Assembly (NCBI GenBank): GCA_013396525.1
Contig: VWYX01000744.1
Location: 62,001-126,000 of the forward strand
Source: Chaetorhynchus papuensis
Lineage: Eukaryota > Chordata > Aves > Passeriformes > Rhipiduridae
Direction of reading: 5' to 3'
DNA length: 64,000 bases
Shown: positions 36,531 through 48,915 of the stretch, piece by piece
Layout of the letters: the number at the start of each line of letters is the position of its first letter
How positions within the stretch are numbered: the first letter of the stretch is position 1
Program-made: the position numbers and the translations under genes
The notes under the pieces: model-generated
The model's input: the letters and a program-made list of their open reading frames with translations, nothing else
What the model was told of the DNA's origin: nothing
The model's database searches: none

Positions 36531-39500
36531 AAGTTAGTAGCTTTTGGCTATGGACAAGGGAGATAAGACTTTAGAAACGGAGTGCAGAAGGATAATATGT
36601 GAGAAGCTTGCAGGGGAAGCTGCCTGGCTACTTGGTGGTAGCTTTGGATATACCTTGATGATGTGAGTGGCATTCACAAAATGCTGGAACTCCAGCTAAC
36701 ACAAACCATCTTAGTCATACGTAGTCATAGTCCAAATGTCTTCCAACATTCATGCAGAGCAGATGCTATTTTATTGTGCTGAACAAATTCAAAGTTACTG
36801 CATTCACATAATGAATAAAAATTACCATTCCTGGTCAAAGCTGTAACTTTACAGAAGCACTTGTTAAAATAAATTAATAGTCTTCGTGGCCTCCAAAGAT
36901 TATTTGCAGAGTTTGCTGCTAAATTGTGCAAGCAACTCTCCCACCATTGGTATGCTCAATAGGACAACTTTACACTGCACAGTCAATCTAGTGTGTGTTA
37001 TATCATCATATCCAAAAAAGCAGCTTAGCAGCAGCTAGGACAAATACTACTGTTACTGGAGAAAAAATGAAACTGACAATACTTAACTGAAAATGTTACA
37101 CCAAGTTTTTCCAAAAGATCCTTCAGTGTTTTCATTATATTTCTGCCTCCCTCATTTTTGGTCACAATGTCTAAATACTTTGCTAGCAAAGGGAATTTCA
37201 ATTCTAAGTTACTTCACAAAAAAAGAAGAATCTCATTTTCCTACTCTTTTAACAGTTAGTGTTCAAATCTACCACTGTGATACATTCTCAGTATCACTTA
37301 TATCTCGTTTTACTGCCCACTGTTGGTATTTGCCAATGGTGGTATATAGAAATTGTATGCAGAGGTGGCTGTAGTGATCTGTAGAAATTTTTGCCTGAAC
37401 GCAGAAAAGCCCTTTCAAAGACCCTTTCAAAGCCTGAAAACTGAAACTTACTGATGGGAAAAAATATTAAACTATTAAGGGTGATTCAAAATCCACCATA
37501 AATCAAAGATATACATGATGTTTCCATAACATCTGACACAATGGGGCTTTGTCCCTACAAGAGGCCTCTGGGCATTCCTGTGATATAAGCTATAATAGAT
37601 TTGTCTCTGTGAAGCTTTGAGTTATTGTGGCACCTCCAATAGAGGCAGCGTCTGAAATAATTTAAAACCTGGAAATAAGAGAAACCTTTTAAAAATAAAA
37701 AATATACATACACACACATATATAAATAAATACAACTTTGCCTTGCTTTAACCTTTGTATTCATTGCCAAGAATAGCTGGCTGAGGAATTGGCATCTGCC
37801 GTGAGCTCTCATTTATTTTCCGATGCTGCCTTGCCCCATTGCCCAGGCAGCCTCCGCAGTTCCCCTCCTCTCATCTCCGCACCACTTTGCCTTCCTCTGA
37901 ACCCAGGATACAGAGCAGACTTCCAGCACAGAGCCCTTCTCTGCTTACAGGCTTTCCAGCCCTTTCCTCCTCCTGCCAATCCCTGTCTCAGCTTTCTGAC
38001 AGGAGACTGTACAGAAAAAACAGAACCTCTCCTACCCGGTATTTAGGCAGCATTAACAACAGACTTGCATACTAGAAATTATCAGCTTAAATGTGTTCAG
38101 ACTGGAGCTAAACTCCAGCTCAAGCTGTATCTCTCTGGGGGATCTGGACACTAGACTTGATTAAAGTGGCTGGGATGCCACAGACAGCTAGCAACTTTGG
38201 GAAGTAAATAACTTGTGGGAATGTTTGAGTGTTGCAACAGATAGAAGCAATTCAAGAAACACATCTTGATGTGAATTCAGTATTGCACTGGCTACTCATT
38301 CCCTTAAATTTTATCACTGATGCTTCTTGAAACGCACTTGAACAAGCACAAGCCTATTTTAGGGTGAAACCAGAGCTGCCCTGTTAATAACTTTGAAGCC
38401 CTGCACCGGTTACCTGGGCTTTCCCTCCATTAATACCGTGGTTTAAAATAATAGGGAAGTATGCATAGCATGAAAAGTGGAAAAGAAGAAAAGTGCTTCA
38501 AGACCAACCACTTTTTAGTGCACGTTTGGGAACTGCTTGGAGGAGTGCCAGGGCTAGAACAAGGTGCGAAATCATACAATTATAAGAAGGGTGGCAGGTG
38601 TAAAACAGAAGTCTCTTATGGAGCAGTGGTTTGGGGTATAATATCTGCAGGAAGCTGACTGCCAGACCGACACAGAAGTGATTGAAGGAGGAGGCCTGGC
38701 AGGATTACCACAAGGAAGTAATGAGCCTTCAGGTATACTAAACACACACACGGTTTGTGTGACTTCTCACAAACCCCCTTTTCTCTTTTATGTTGTCCTA
38801 GTGTTAAAATAAACCATACAGTGGTGGTAAGAAGGAGCCTGGGGCTCCTAGAGAGAAGAGCTGAATGGTCCCTGCCCTATGGGATGTAAAGGCCACTAGG
38901 CTGCAACAGCTCGTCCTGGAGCAGCATGGGGTTAATGGCAGCGCAGGATTACTTTTGATGCCTTTTTCAATGGCTGGGACAGGTGTCCCCTCCTGCTGAG
39001 GCTGTCCACAAGCTGAAAGACTTCATCCTGCCTTGCACAGCCATCGTGCCTTGTGTCGCCTGCTGGAAGGGAAGCAGGATCAAGCCCTGCAGCAGTAACT
39101 GTGAGACATTTTTTATTAGTCCGGCCACATGCTTTGCTCCAAAGCCCCTGGCTTGTCATAAATTTTTCTGCATTAAACTCTTCACCCAGATATGGCTGTA
39201 CCATACACTCCTTGTCCAACAGATTATTAAGAAAATATTCTTTTTGAACTGCCTCTTCCACAAACAGGAGATGCAGCTGGCATCCAGCCTCTGTGACTTC
39301 AGATTAAAGGAACACTAAAACTCCACACTCATTAGACAGAAACCTGAAGAGGGAAGAAACACTAAATTCAGCCTGAGTATTTAGTGCTATCTTCTTCTGA
39401 AATCACTCATGCTAAAATGAGGCTGTGGTATTGTCAGCACCATCTCTATTTAAAAACTGTTGCAATTTCAAATAGAAATTAAATACTTGGTGTGATCTTT

Positions 39501-42500
39501 ACTTTTCCCTATAGTAAAGAAGGACTACTAAAAAGAGGTGCCCTTTTATACTGTGAATACATTAAAATTCTCATTGCTATACATCTGTTTAGTTCCCAGA
39601 AATACAATTTATATCAGATCTGTAATAAACTCCATATACCTCTGACACCATTCTTTTCAAGTAATGTCAACACATTTTATTAAAAAAAACCCCCACCAAT
39701 AAAACATTTCAACCCTCATTGTAAGCATCACCTCCCCTTAACAATCTGGTAAATTTGTGGTTTACCCAAAATTATACAATAAACCTGGGACAGAGACAGA
39801 CTGTCATTCAGTCAGGTTTGTGGCTTCATCCTCTTCCCAAGAAAAGCACTTTCTCCTGAGCTCTGTGTTAGGGAGTGAGTGGCAACTGCTGCTTACAAAA
39901 CCAGCAGAGTACAGGTACAGTCCTGATTGCCTTTACAAACTCTTTCTCTGTACACTTCTAAAAAGATGTCTTTGTGCTGAACCATCACATTGTATTGGCC
40001 ACTAAAGAGAAAAAGCACAGCCTTTGCAATACGTTTATTTTTTAAAAATAGGCTTCTTTAGAAAGCTCTAAAACCTCATTTCTAGCCATAGAAATTTAGT
40101 ATTCTGTTTATCAAGATGCTTTCTCCAAACTACATTACCTGGATGAGATTCATTGTGAAGCATCTGCCTCACAGAATGAGAAACATGTGTTTACAAGGAA
40201 AGGGGGATGCAAGCTACTTTCATATACAGATTTTGTGATGTAAATAAGTTGCTGGAAAGACAGTTTGTGACAATGCCAGTATTTGCAGCTTCTTTAGTCT
40301 AATTAAAAACTGCTCTATACAGTCCAGCCATTAGCAGTGGAACACGCTGCTTATTTTATGTACCAATTAAAGTGTTGCATCACACCTAGCCAGTTATAAT
40401 CAGAAAAACTGGCCCAAGGAGCACATGTAAACAACACTTGTGACCAGGAGCACAGCAGATACCTGCTTTGTTATCTCTCTACTAAATAAATGCAGTTTGA
40501 AACAAGTGTTTACCAAAGACCTGCAGTTTGCAAATCTCAGGTGACTAAAAACCATATCCAGGACTGGCAGTTACAAAGCTCTGAACACCCAGCTGGACTT
40601 TGAAACACGACTGACAAATAAATGAGCCAATGAAGTAACAGTAATCTTGGGAAAAGAAAGACATTTATATTAAAGAGCATTTGCTCCTCCTCTCTGAAAT
40701 CAAACAGTTCTTTCCCAGGAAGCTCAAGCATCACTCAAGCACACACAGAGGGAACACGGAGGGGACACCAGGTCCAGCATCCTGCTGTGCTGCCTCAGGC
40801 AAAAACACACCCAATTAGCAATGCCACTACCTGGCCCCAAGCAGCTATGGCAGGAATGGCGTGGGCACTGATCTCCTTTTAACTTGCCTAGCAGTATTTC
40901 AGAGTTAAAAAAAAAAAGCATAATAATTGCATTTTTAAGAACAATGAACTAGACTTTCACTTAATATTAACAGCAAAAAGACAGGCAATTCATTTTCCAA
41001 TCACAGTTTGGGAAAAGTATTTGAGCAGCTCTTCATAATTTATTTTGGATCAAACTGCTTAGTCTTTGTCAAAAATATTTAATTTCAGATTCAGATGGTT
41101 CTTTAAAGTTAAATTTAAGCATAAACAGATTGTTAACATTTTTTAAATACTTAAGTGACTTGTGTGTCACTTTCAAATTTTCACTTTACAGATGAAACTG
41201 CACAAAGGATGCCACTGAACCTGCAATTAAAACCCAACTGAACAAACCTGAACCGCACAAAAAAAGTTTTTCTCTATTTCTTGCAAAAAAATTCTCTGGC
41301 TACTCATACAACAAAATCCACAGGGCCTATGACAGCACAAGCAGATATTTAAAATTATATCTTATTTTAGCTATTGAGGAAAAAGACATTTGAGGGGCCT
41401 GCAGACAATGCATGCCTTCCCACCCTCTCCCATCTACCACCCAAATCTAGCTCTGGAGAGACCAACTGTAGAAAAACATGTTTTTTCACAGCTCACTCAA
41501 ATCCTTGCTTTCCCTGATCCTGTTGAATATGATTTCACTTATCAGGAAAAAAAATCCAGGAAAAAAGATGCCAGTTTTAGCAATGTGTACACCTTCCCAT
41601 GTGAGAACTAAACTGAATCCATATGGGAACTGAGCTGAGACCAGTCATCATTACTGAGGTTAAAGCAAGACAGTAATCCATCCCATTTTAGAGTTACCTG
41701 CACTGTGTTTTGTGAAATTCATTCTGCTGTGCAATGATCTCATGTAGAAGAGTGATGAGCCACAGGTTATCTCTGTGGAACAGCGATGGTTTTTATTTGA
41801 AGAGATATATTTCATCTCTGTGTATTGCAACAGCAATACACTATTGGAACAAATGTCTCATGTTTCTTTGTACACTTACATAGCCATGCAAGTGATTTTA
41901 GGCACTTCTTTCTATTACACCTGGATTGCCAATGATCTGTTAAGAATAGGTGAGAACAACAGGAGGGTGAACTTGGAAGTGAAGCAAGGCACACTCCCCT
42001 TTTAAAATGGATGCATATGCTCCAAAGCACACCCTTGGGCAGCTGTTTGTACCCCAGAAGAGCCGGCAATCCTCTGACCTCCCAGCTGCATCAGTTAAAG
42101 GCTGCCGGAAGGGATGGGCATCTATTTTGATCTGCAGTGTCGCATTAACAAGCAGACAACGTGCAGCCACAGATCCATTCCTCAGTGCCTGACAAAGACA
42201 GGGGACTTTATGAAACAATGTGACTGTGACTCATTTCAGCTAGAAGAGATTGGGGTTTTTGGCTGGAGAAGCGTTTGGAGGATGAGCAGGAGCAGTGCCT
42301 GCTGTACATATGCACTGCCTATTCTTGGCTTGAGGGTTTATATACAGCAGCGCTCATCTAGAGAGCTGCCTGTTCATGGCTGGGGAACAGACCCTGCCGA
42401 CTCACCTTGCCTTGGTCACCTCTGCACAAGATTAATGCAGTGCATTCCTCTGAGCTGGGCTGAGAGTAGAGCAGGTGCAGAAAAGCATCTGTTTTCCCCC

Positions 42501-43073
42501 GGAGCAGAGAGAACCTCTGTGAGCAGGCAACACCTGCACACTGCCCGTTTGCTGGGCTCGGGTGGCTTCCTGGAGCCACTCACTGTGTTACAAAAGTTTC
42601 TTCCAAGCCCTGTGTAGTTCTAGACTCACTCCTAAGTGATATCCTCGCACTCAAAGTACTGTCACAGCTATTAAGATCTGCCAGGAAGCTCTTGCTCTAA
42701 GACTGAGGTAAGACCTCCTGGGACTGGCAGGCTCTCAGCTAATAGTCTCAGTCTTTGAAATTCATTCCCTTTGGCAGCTTCCCAAAGCCAGATGCTAATG
42801 ACCTTAGGCATGATGCAAGACCTTTTTATTGGTGTAATTTTAATTTTTTTTCCTTTTTCTTTAGTTTCTGAAGTAGCAATGAAACCAGACACATCTTCTC
42901 CTTTGAGCAAGTGTCCGTTTTAGCATTGCAAGTAACCCCCTAACTTTTGCAGAAACATTGGCTGAATCTATCTTACACGTGAAAATGTAACTCACCTCAG
43001 TAGCAGACAACAACAAAAGTTTTGGAATGGTTCTCTACTCAGCAACCAAGACTTCTTAATGTAAGTATAAGCT
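36531..43073. other. Non-coding DNA, no gene seen
   Basis: AT-rich with an AT/CA microsatellite at 37701-37732. A GC-richer patch at about 42040-42600 carries a 167-residue plus-strand frame with no domain. Nothing else supported. Confidence 0.6.
37701..37732. repeat. AT/CA microsatellite
   Basis: Alternating TA and CA units with (TAAA) at the end. Ordinary simple repeat. Confidence 0.7.
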
Positions 43074-43133
43074 AAAATACCTTTGAGCTTATATCAGGTA
43101 TATATAAGGTATTTTACCTCAAATACCTTATAT
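43074..43133. repeat. Three-arm inverted repeat (alternative hairpins)
   Basis: Arm A AAAATACCTT (43074-43083), arm B ATATAAGGTATTT (43102-43114, extending to TTTT), arm C AAATACCTTATAT (43121-43133). B and C form a perfect 13-bp stem with a 6-nt loop, TACCTC. A and B form a perfect 10-bp stem. The two foldings exclude each other. The arms contain the same AAATACCTT word in alternating orientation, suggesting local inverted duplication. Confidence 0.75.
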
Positions 43134-44643
43134 CTATTTATTAGACAGTTTTCCAAAGAATCTGGCCTAATGGGCTGAATGCTGACTTTGGACCACATTC
43201 CCAACCTTCTGCCAGGCAACTGTGGGACTACAGGCAGGGATACCTCTCTCTCCACCCTACTGTGCAGGGACCTGCCCTATTGCAGGAGTAAAAATACCTT
43301 GGGCTGCACTAAGGGCTGTTTCAGAGCCAGCCAGCCTCGTGCCCTTGTGCCATCACTTAACTGCTTGTAAAGTTTTGAAAACCATACATTCAGATGAATG
43401 AAAGTTGAGTAAGCTTTTTTTAGGACAACAGTTTCCTGACTTCTTTAACAATAAGTAAGCATCAGCAGAGGATATTCTGAAAGTTTATTCTGTCCAGGCT
43501 TCCTTCTATCTTCAGGGCAGAGGGAGAGGCTCCTTCTGTGGGAGTTTCAAACAAGAGCCTAAAGCAGATATTCTGCCCCATTCTGCACAGGACTCTACAG
43601 AAATGTTGATACATGGGACCTAGGAAGATTAGCTGCAGTAAGCATCATCTTTTCTCCCTTCCTTCTCTCTTGCCTCCAGAGATACTGAAGAAAACACTAC
43701 CAAATCAAGATAATAGCATAATTCAGATTTCTTAGTTTAAATTCCCTTTCGAACTTATTTAAAATTAGCTCCTAGTATGTCATCAGTGATAAAAGCAGCT
43801 AGAGTGACTGTACACCTGCACAAAGACACAATAAGTGATAACAAAACAGTGTTGTTCTGTGGTAAATAAATTTTAATTTGAGACTTAAATCTTGACTATT
43901 TTCTTGGATGGGTATTTTATAACAAGTCCACAAATGCTACAAACCTTCTCAGAAATGAGTTCTTGCTCCACATTTCAGTCAACTGCCACAAATGTAACAA
44001 AAGCACATGTGACTCACTTTCACAAGTAAATAGGCATAATAAACAGGTTTTTTCTCCTATTGCAGGGAACTTCAGTTTCTAAACAGACCAACCACCAAGC
44101 TAATACAGAACAGACAATGGAAGACTCACCTACGTGTAAAACAGCTCTGCAATTCTAATTAGAAACAAATTCAGACATTTTCTTTTAAGATGAAAACTGA
44201 AGAAAAGCAAACTGTTATTTTGGGGTTCTTTGCTTAGCTTTAACATCTCAGCATTAGGCCATGAGTGCACAAACCCTCAGTGGCAGAGTTACAAAGATGC
44301 TGCTGTGCTATCAGGTGAGCAGAGAAGGAAGGAGTACTGCACACCCGTCCTACAATCAGGAAATCACTTCCAAGACCAAAGTGAGGGAGTCAAATACGTT
44401 TACAAAGCTTCATCTCTAGAGATTTGCACCTGTTGACAAATCTGAATTTTTTTTGAATGGGCAAATAATTCATTCAGCAACTTTGCTCTAAAATTCAGTG
44501 GGCTGCATCTGTTTATCTCCTCCAGGAACCTACACAGATATCACCATGGAGCTCCAGTTAAAGGTTTGGAAGAACAGCCACCACATTAGCTGTTATCTGG
44601 AAATGAGGTAAGATCAGGAGCTCTGCAGCTGGAGCCAAAGGAT

Positions 44644-44676
44644 GGAGCCTCACGCCACATTCCAGTGGCAGGCTCC
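44644..44676. repeat. GC-rich hairpin
   Basis: GGAGCCT, a 3-nt bulge CAC, GCCAC, loop ATTCCA, then GTGGC and AGGCTCC: a 12-bp stem in 33 nt. Too short for a pre-miRNA by itself, but thermodynamically strong. Function unknown. Confidence 0.7.
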
Positions 44677-45561
44677 TGATCTCTGTGCATTAAAGAAATG
44701 TAACCTCAGCTGAGCACTGGGGTTATACTGGACTTCCTGTACTTGCCTATGAGAAGTACCCGGCACAGTTTGCCACACTAATGGTATTTCAGCTCTTTGC
44801 AGAGGTTGGTCCCCAAAGACGTGACCGGGGACTTTTCCCACCCTGCTTTTATGCTGGCTGCAGGAGCTGCTGCTGCAGAGGAAGGCAAGCACTCGCTGTT
44901 AAATATTCTCTCCCTGACAGGCGCTGCTGCAGCACTCAGTAGGATTCTGATCAGTCACGCCGCTTTTACAGTTCAATTGTGGATACTTCCAGAGTATTTC
45001 TAATGATCTATTATTAATTGCCAAGAATTACATTCCAGTCTTAAATTCAGAGAATGTGAACTTTCAGCTGTCAAGGACAGTAATTCAGTACTTAAATTTT
45101 AAGTGTCAAAAGCTGTAAGTGGACTGATTTATACTAATTTGAACAACCTTGTTCATCTAGATGAAATAATGAAACAAAAGCAGGGAAAAGGCATTTGAGT
45201 AACTGGTGTCACTAAACCAGCATACAAGTGATTAACTCAAATGAAGTGTGCTGGTGTTAGTATTTCAGTGAGAAGTGAGGACTACAAGCTGACCACAAAG
45301 TGTAAGGAAAATGTATTTAGAAAAGGTCAAATAAAGGGAAGAATTCAGATGTACATGCCAGATCCTTAGTACACCTCAGAGCAGTATAACACCACTGAAG
45401 TCAGTTAAACCATGCCATTCCCCACAAACTGGAGGTTTTGTCCTGTGTTTGTGCAAAAGAAAATGACAACGTTAACTAATTTGTAAAGTAAAAACCTGGC
45501 ACATCTGCAAAACAGTCTGCTGCTTGACTCTTTTGCTGGGTTATGTATTCCATGGCTGTAT

Positions 45562-45605
45562 AAAGAAAAGGGGAAAAAAAGGAAAGGAAAAAAAAGAAAA
45601 AAGGA
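45562..45605. repeat. Purine tract
   Basis: 44 bp of A and G only, with GGAAA-type units. Simple low-complexity sequence. Confidence 0.8.
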
Positions 45606-48058
45606 CTGGAAACTCCACCTGGATGCTATCAGTCTTGCCCAAGTAAACAGTACTGACATTAGTGCTAGCCTGCTGAGTGGTACAGGTTAGGAAGGGTCAC
45701 AAAGGCAAAATGGTGACCAAACGTGCCTTGAGGTAGAGATGCTCTGGAATCTGTCACAAAAGGAGAGAGCTGAAAGCTCATTTTATCTAGAAGTCATTTC
45801 ATTTTAGAGTTCAAAACAATTAAAAGACATTGAAAGAATTGTACAAACATGGATTATAGCAAGACAGAAACAATCTCCTTTTTCATATAAACATGCCCTC
45901 AACTACATGCATACAGTGTGATGTGTATTGTTCTTGAGATAACAGTGCAGCACACCATAAAATGACAAGGGAATGTGTAAGAAGGATAGCAAAAAAAAGT
46001 TTTCCTCATAATATTAAACAAATACTCATACCCATAATATAACTAGAAAAATTTGTCTAAAGGAAAGAAAGCAAGCAAATGCCAAAGAATTTAGTTATGT
46101 CCCAATACCTAAATGAAGTTTTTTGCTATAGTCCCTTGAGATAAACTTTCTTTTGACACTCAACTTGTTAAGTTGCACCCAAATCTGCAAACCAGAGAAA
46201 TATCTATTAGCATATATTTATCACTGGTTGTAATAATTATTTCATGAGGATTTTTTTTCATATGGCTTTAAATTCACTTGAAAACATTAAGGAAAACAAC
46301 CTACAATAATTGCTCCCTTGAATTTTCTAGCTTGTTTTCTTTCTCTTTTGTCTACAAAAGCAACCCTGAAACCATAACTGGAAGTCCCAGCTCCTAAAAA
46401 ATAAATTTTACCAGCAATATTTTTGTAAGAAAAGCTACATAAATGAAAGATTTTTTTTTTAAGGTCACTTCCAGTTACCACCCAATGTTTTAGTCCATAC
46501 CAAGGAAACAGAACCAAGCATGAGAGACACTTGCATGTGGCATTAAGCAACAAGACTCAAGTGTTCACAGATTTTGACAACTGTCCAAGTCTGCAACCAG
46601 GCTGAGAGGCTATGGCCCACTCAGAAATGAAATGGTTAATACATCTTAAACACTGATCCTGTTCCAGGCATGTTCAAATAACACAGGAAAAAAAAAAAGC
46701 CGCAACAGTAAAGTGAAGTTCTGAACTAATTTTACTTCTCCTACAGCATGCCAGGAAGTGTATTACATGCCACTGGCGAGATACCAAACCTGTGACTCTG
46801 GGGGGATGACTGAAGGAATCCTCACAATTCTACATCTTGGAAATAAATTCTGTGCTAGAAGGAAAAGCTCTGTAACACATGCCATCTGGTACCCCTTGCC
46901 TGCTTTTTATGAGAAGGGAGTGAAGAGAGGGAGGCTGCTTCCCCATGTATAGACCAAGGCACGGTGGGCCAAAACCAGCTCGTGGTAAGAGCAGCAGAAA
47001 CAGCAACTCAGTTGGTGCTTTTCTCTCCCTGCTGCATCTCTGCAGAACAGGGCATTTCCGTAAGTCTCAGTGTCAATCTGAGTTATCTCAGATTCGTATC
47101 AGGAAGCTTATTATAGTAAGTGGGAGTGTCATTTGGCCCATTAATGGCAGGAGAATAGCACCTAATTGCATTGTAAATGCAAAGGGTTATGCTGAAGCCA
47201 CTATACTGCACTGAACTCAGCTCTCAGCTATTGCATGATTTTTCCTTTAAAATATAATTTGTAATGTGTCTTAAGCAAAACCCAAAACTGTGCCCAAAAT
47301 TTAAAATTGACTATTTTATTTAACATTAAAATAAGTAAATAAAAGCTCAACTGAAATCCACATTATATCATATTCTGAGAATCCAGATGAGAAGCAATTA
47401 CTGCTTCTGATTAGATTACCAGGAGGATAGTTCAGCAATTCTTTGAGAAACGCTTTCTTTAAGCAGCAGAGAAAAATTCAAATACAGATAAGACTCATAT
47501 CCAGACAGGTAAAGAACTGTCTACCATTCATTCCCTGTGCCCCAATAAGCTGTCCTAACTCTTCTTTATCCTGCTAGGAGTTAAAGTAGAAATGGCTACG
47601 AGCCAGTGTGAGTTAGCCCCAAGGAAATTCCTGCAGAGTAGCAGGAGGCATACTGGGGACTGGCTTGAGCATTTCTGCATTCCAGCTCTCTCCAGTGGCT
47701 GTAATGACCCAGCGGGGCCATCTGCAGCCACATTTCAGTTTGGGCAATACCCAGGCTGCTCTAACCTGGGGAATGGGCTGAAGTACCTCATCTGGCTGAG
47801 GAAACAGGCACTGAAGTGATACAATGCTCCTTTCCATGCATATGAACTCTGTACTGATGCAGTGATTTATTCGGGTCATTCATTAAACTGTTGTAGGACT
47901 CGTCCCATAGAAGTTAAAGTTAGTATTCAAATCTCACAAGACAAAGAACATGATAGGAAATCACCAGCATAATAAAAATCAATTTGTATCGTAAGACCTT
48001 GCAACACTGTTGTAACAGTTTGTTCCATAATAACGCAGTAAGAGCTATTAAACAAGCA

Positions 48059-48088
48059 GTGCTTATTTATATTATGTAATATAAGCAC
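48059..48088. repeat. AT-rich hairpin
   Basis: GTGCTTAT, a 4-nt bulge TTAT, ATTA, loop TG, then TAATATAAGCAC: a 12-bp stem with a bulge in 30 nt. Confidence 0.65.
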
Positions 48089-48883
48089 AGTTTGTATCAT
48101 ATCTGGGGTCTATATTCCTCTGAGTGCAAATATTTAACTCCCATTAATGTTAACAAGAGGTTACCTAGCATGTACTTTGGCACGAGAATAAAACCTGAAT
48201 TTTAACATTAATCTTAAGCAAGCTTTCAACTTGAAAGATTCTTGAGAGTACCTTGTATTAACACTATCTTAATTGTCCTGAAATCTGGATTTTGCGAGAA
48301 GCATATACACAGATAAAACTAACTTGTGTTAACTTTAAATTGCACATTTTAGGATAATGGGAAATAACTGTGTGTCACCTTTCTGTAAACTGCATAGCTT
48401 GCACTGTGAAGGCACTGTTAGCAGAGACAGTGATAACATCTTTGAAGAATTCTCTCCATTTCTAAGAACATTTTTTCCCTAGCTTTGCTTCCCAGCAGAA
48501 AATTAACTCACACTATTTTTTCACAGTTAGAATAGTGGGGAAAATTCCTACTACATTTGAAAATGAAACAACTTTTTGGCATTCTCTGTTTACAGTTTGG
48601 GGAATCTCCTTGTTCACATTCACACTCTCAGTGAGGACAGTGAGGTAGCTCAGATACATAGTGCAAGTAGAATCTGGCCCTTTTCATTTTGTGAAACTGC
48701 TTTGATCATGATTCTCTCAAGACATTATTTTAAACTCGAATGCAATTGACCGCTATTGCACCATATGTTCCTTATGTGTGAGCTCTGTCTTGTTCATTAA
48801 TTTTTATGCCACTACTGTTGGAATTCAGCCAGTGTAATGTGGAGGCAATTAGCAATGTCAGAGTGTTCATGCCAGCATATAAT

Positions 48884-48915
48884 GAGAGAGAGAGAAGGAG
48901 AGAGAAAGAGAGGAA
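48884..48915. repeat. (GA)n purine tract
   Basis: 32 bp of G and A, mostly GA dinucleotides. Ordinary simple repeat. Confidence 0.85.

Noticed and set aside
42114..42617. 167-residue plus-strand ORF in a GC-richer patch
   Set aside because: No recognisable domain, Cys/Ser/Leu-rich chance-like composition, overlapping open frames on the other strand, and no matching exons.
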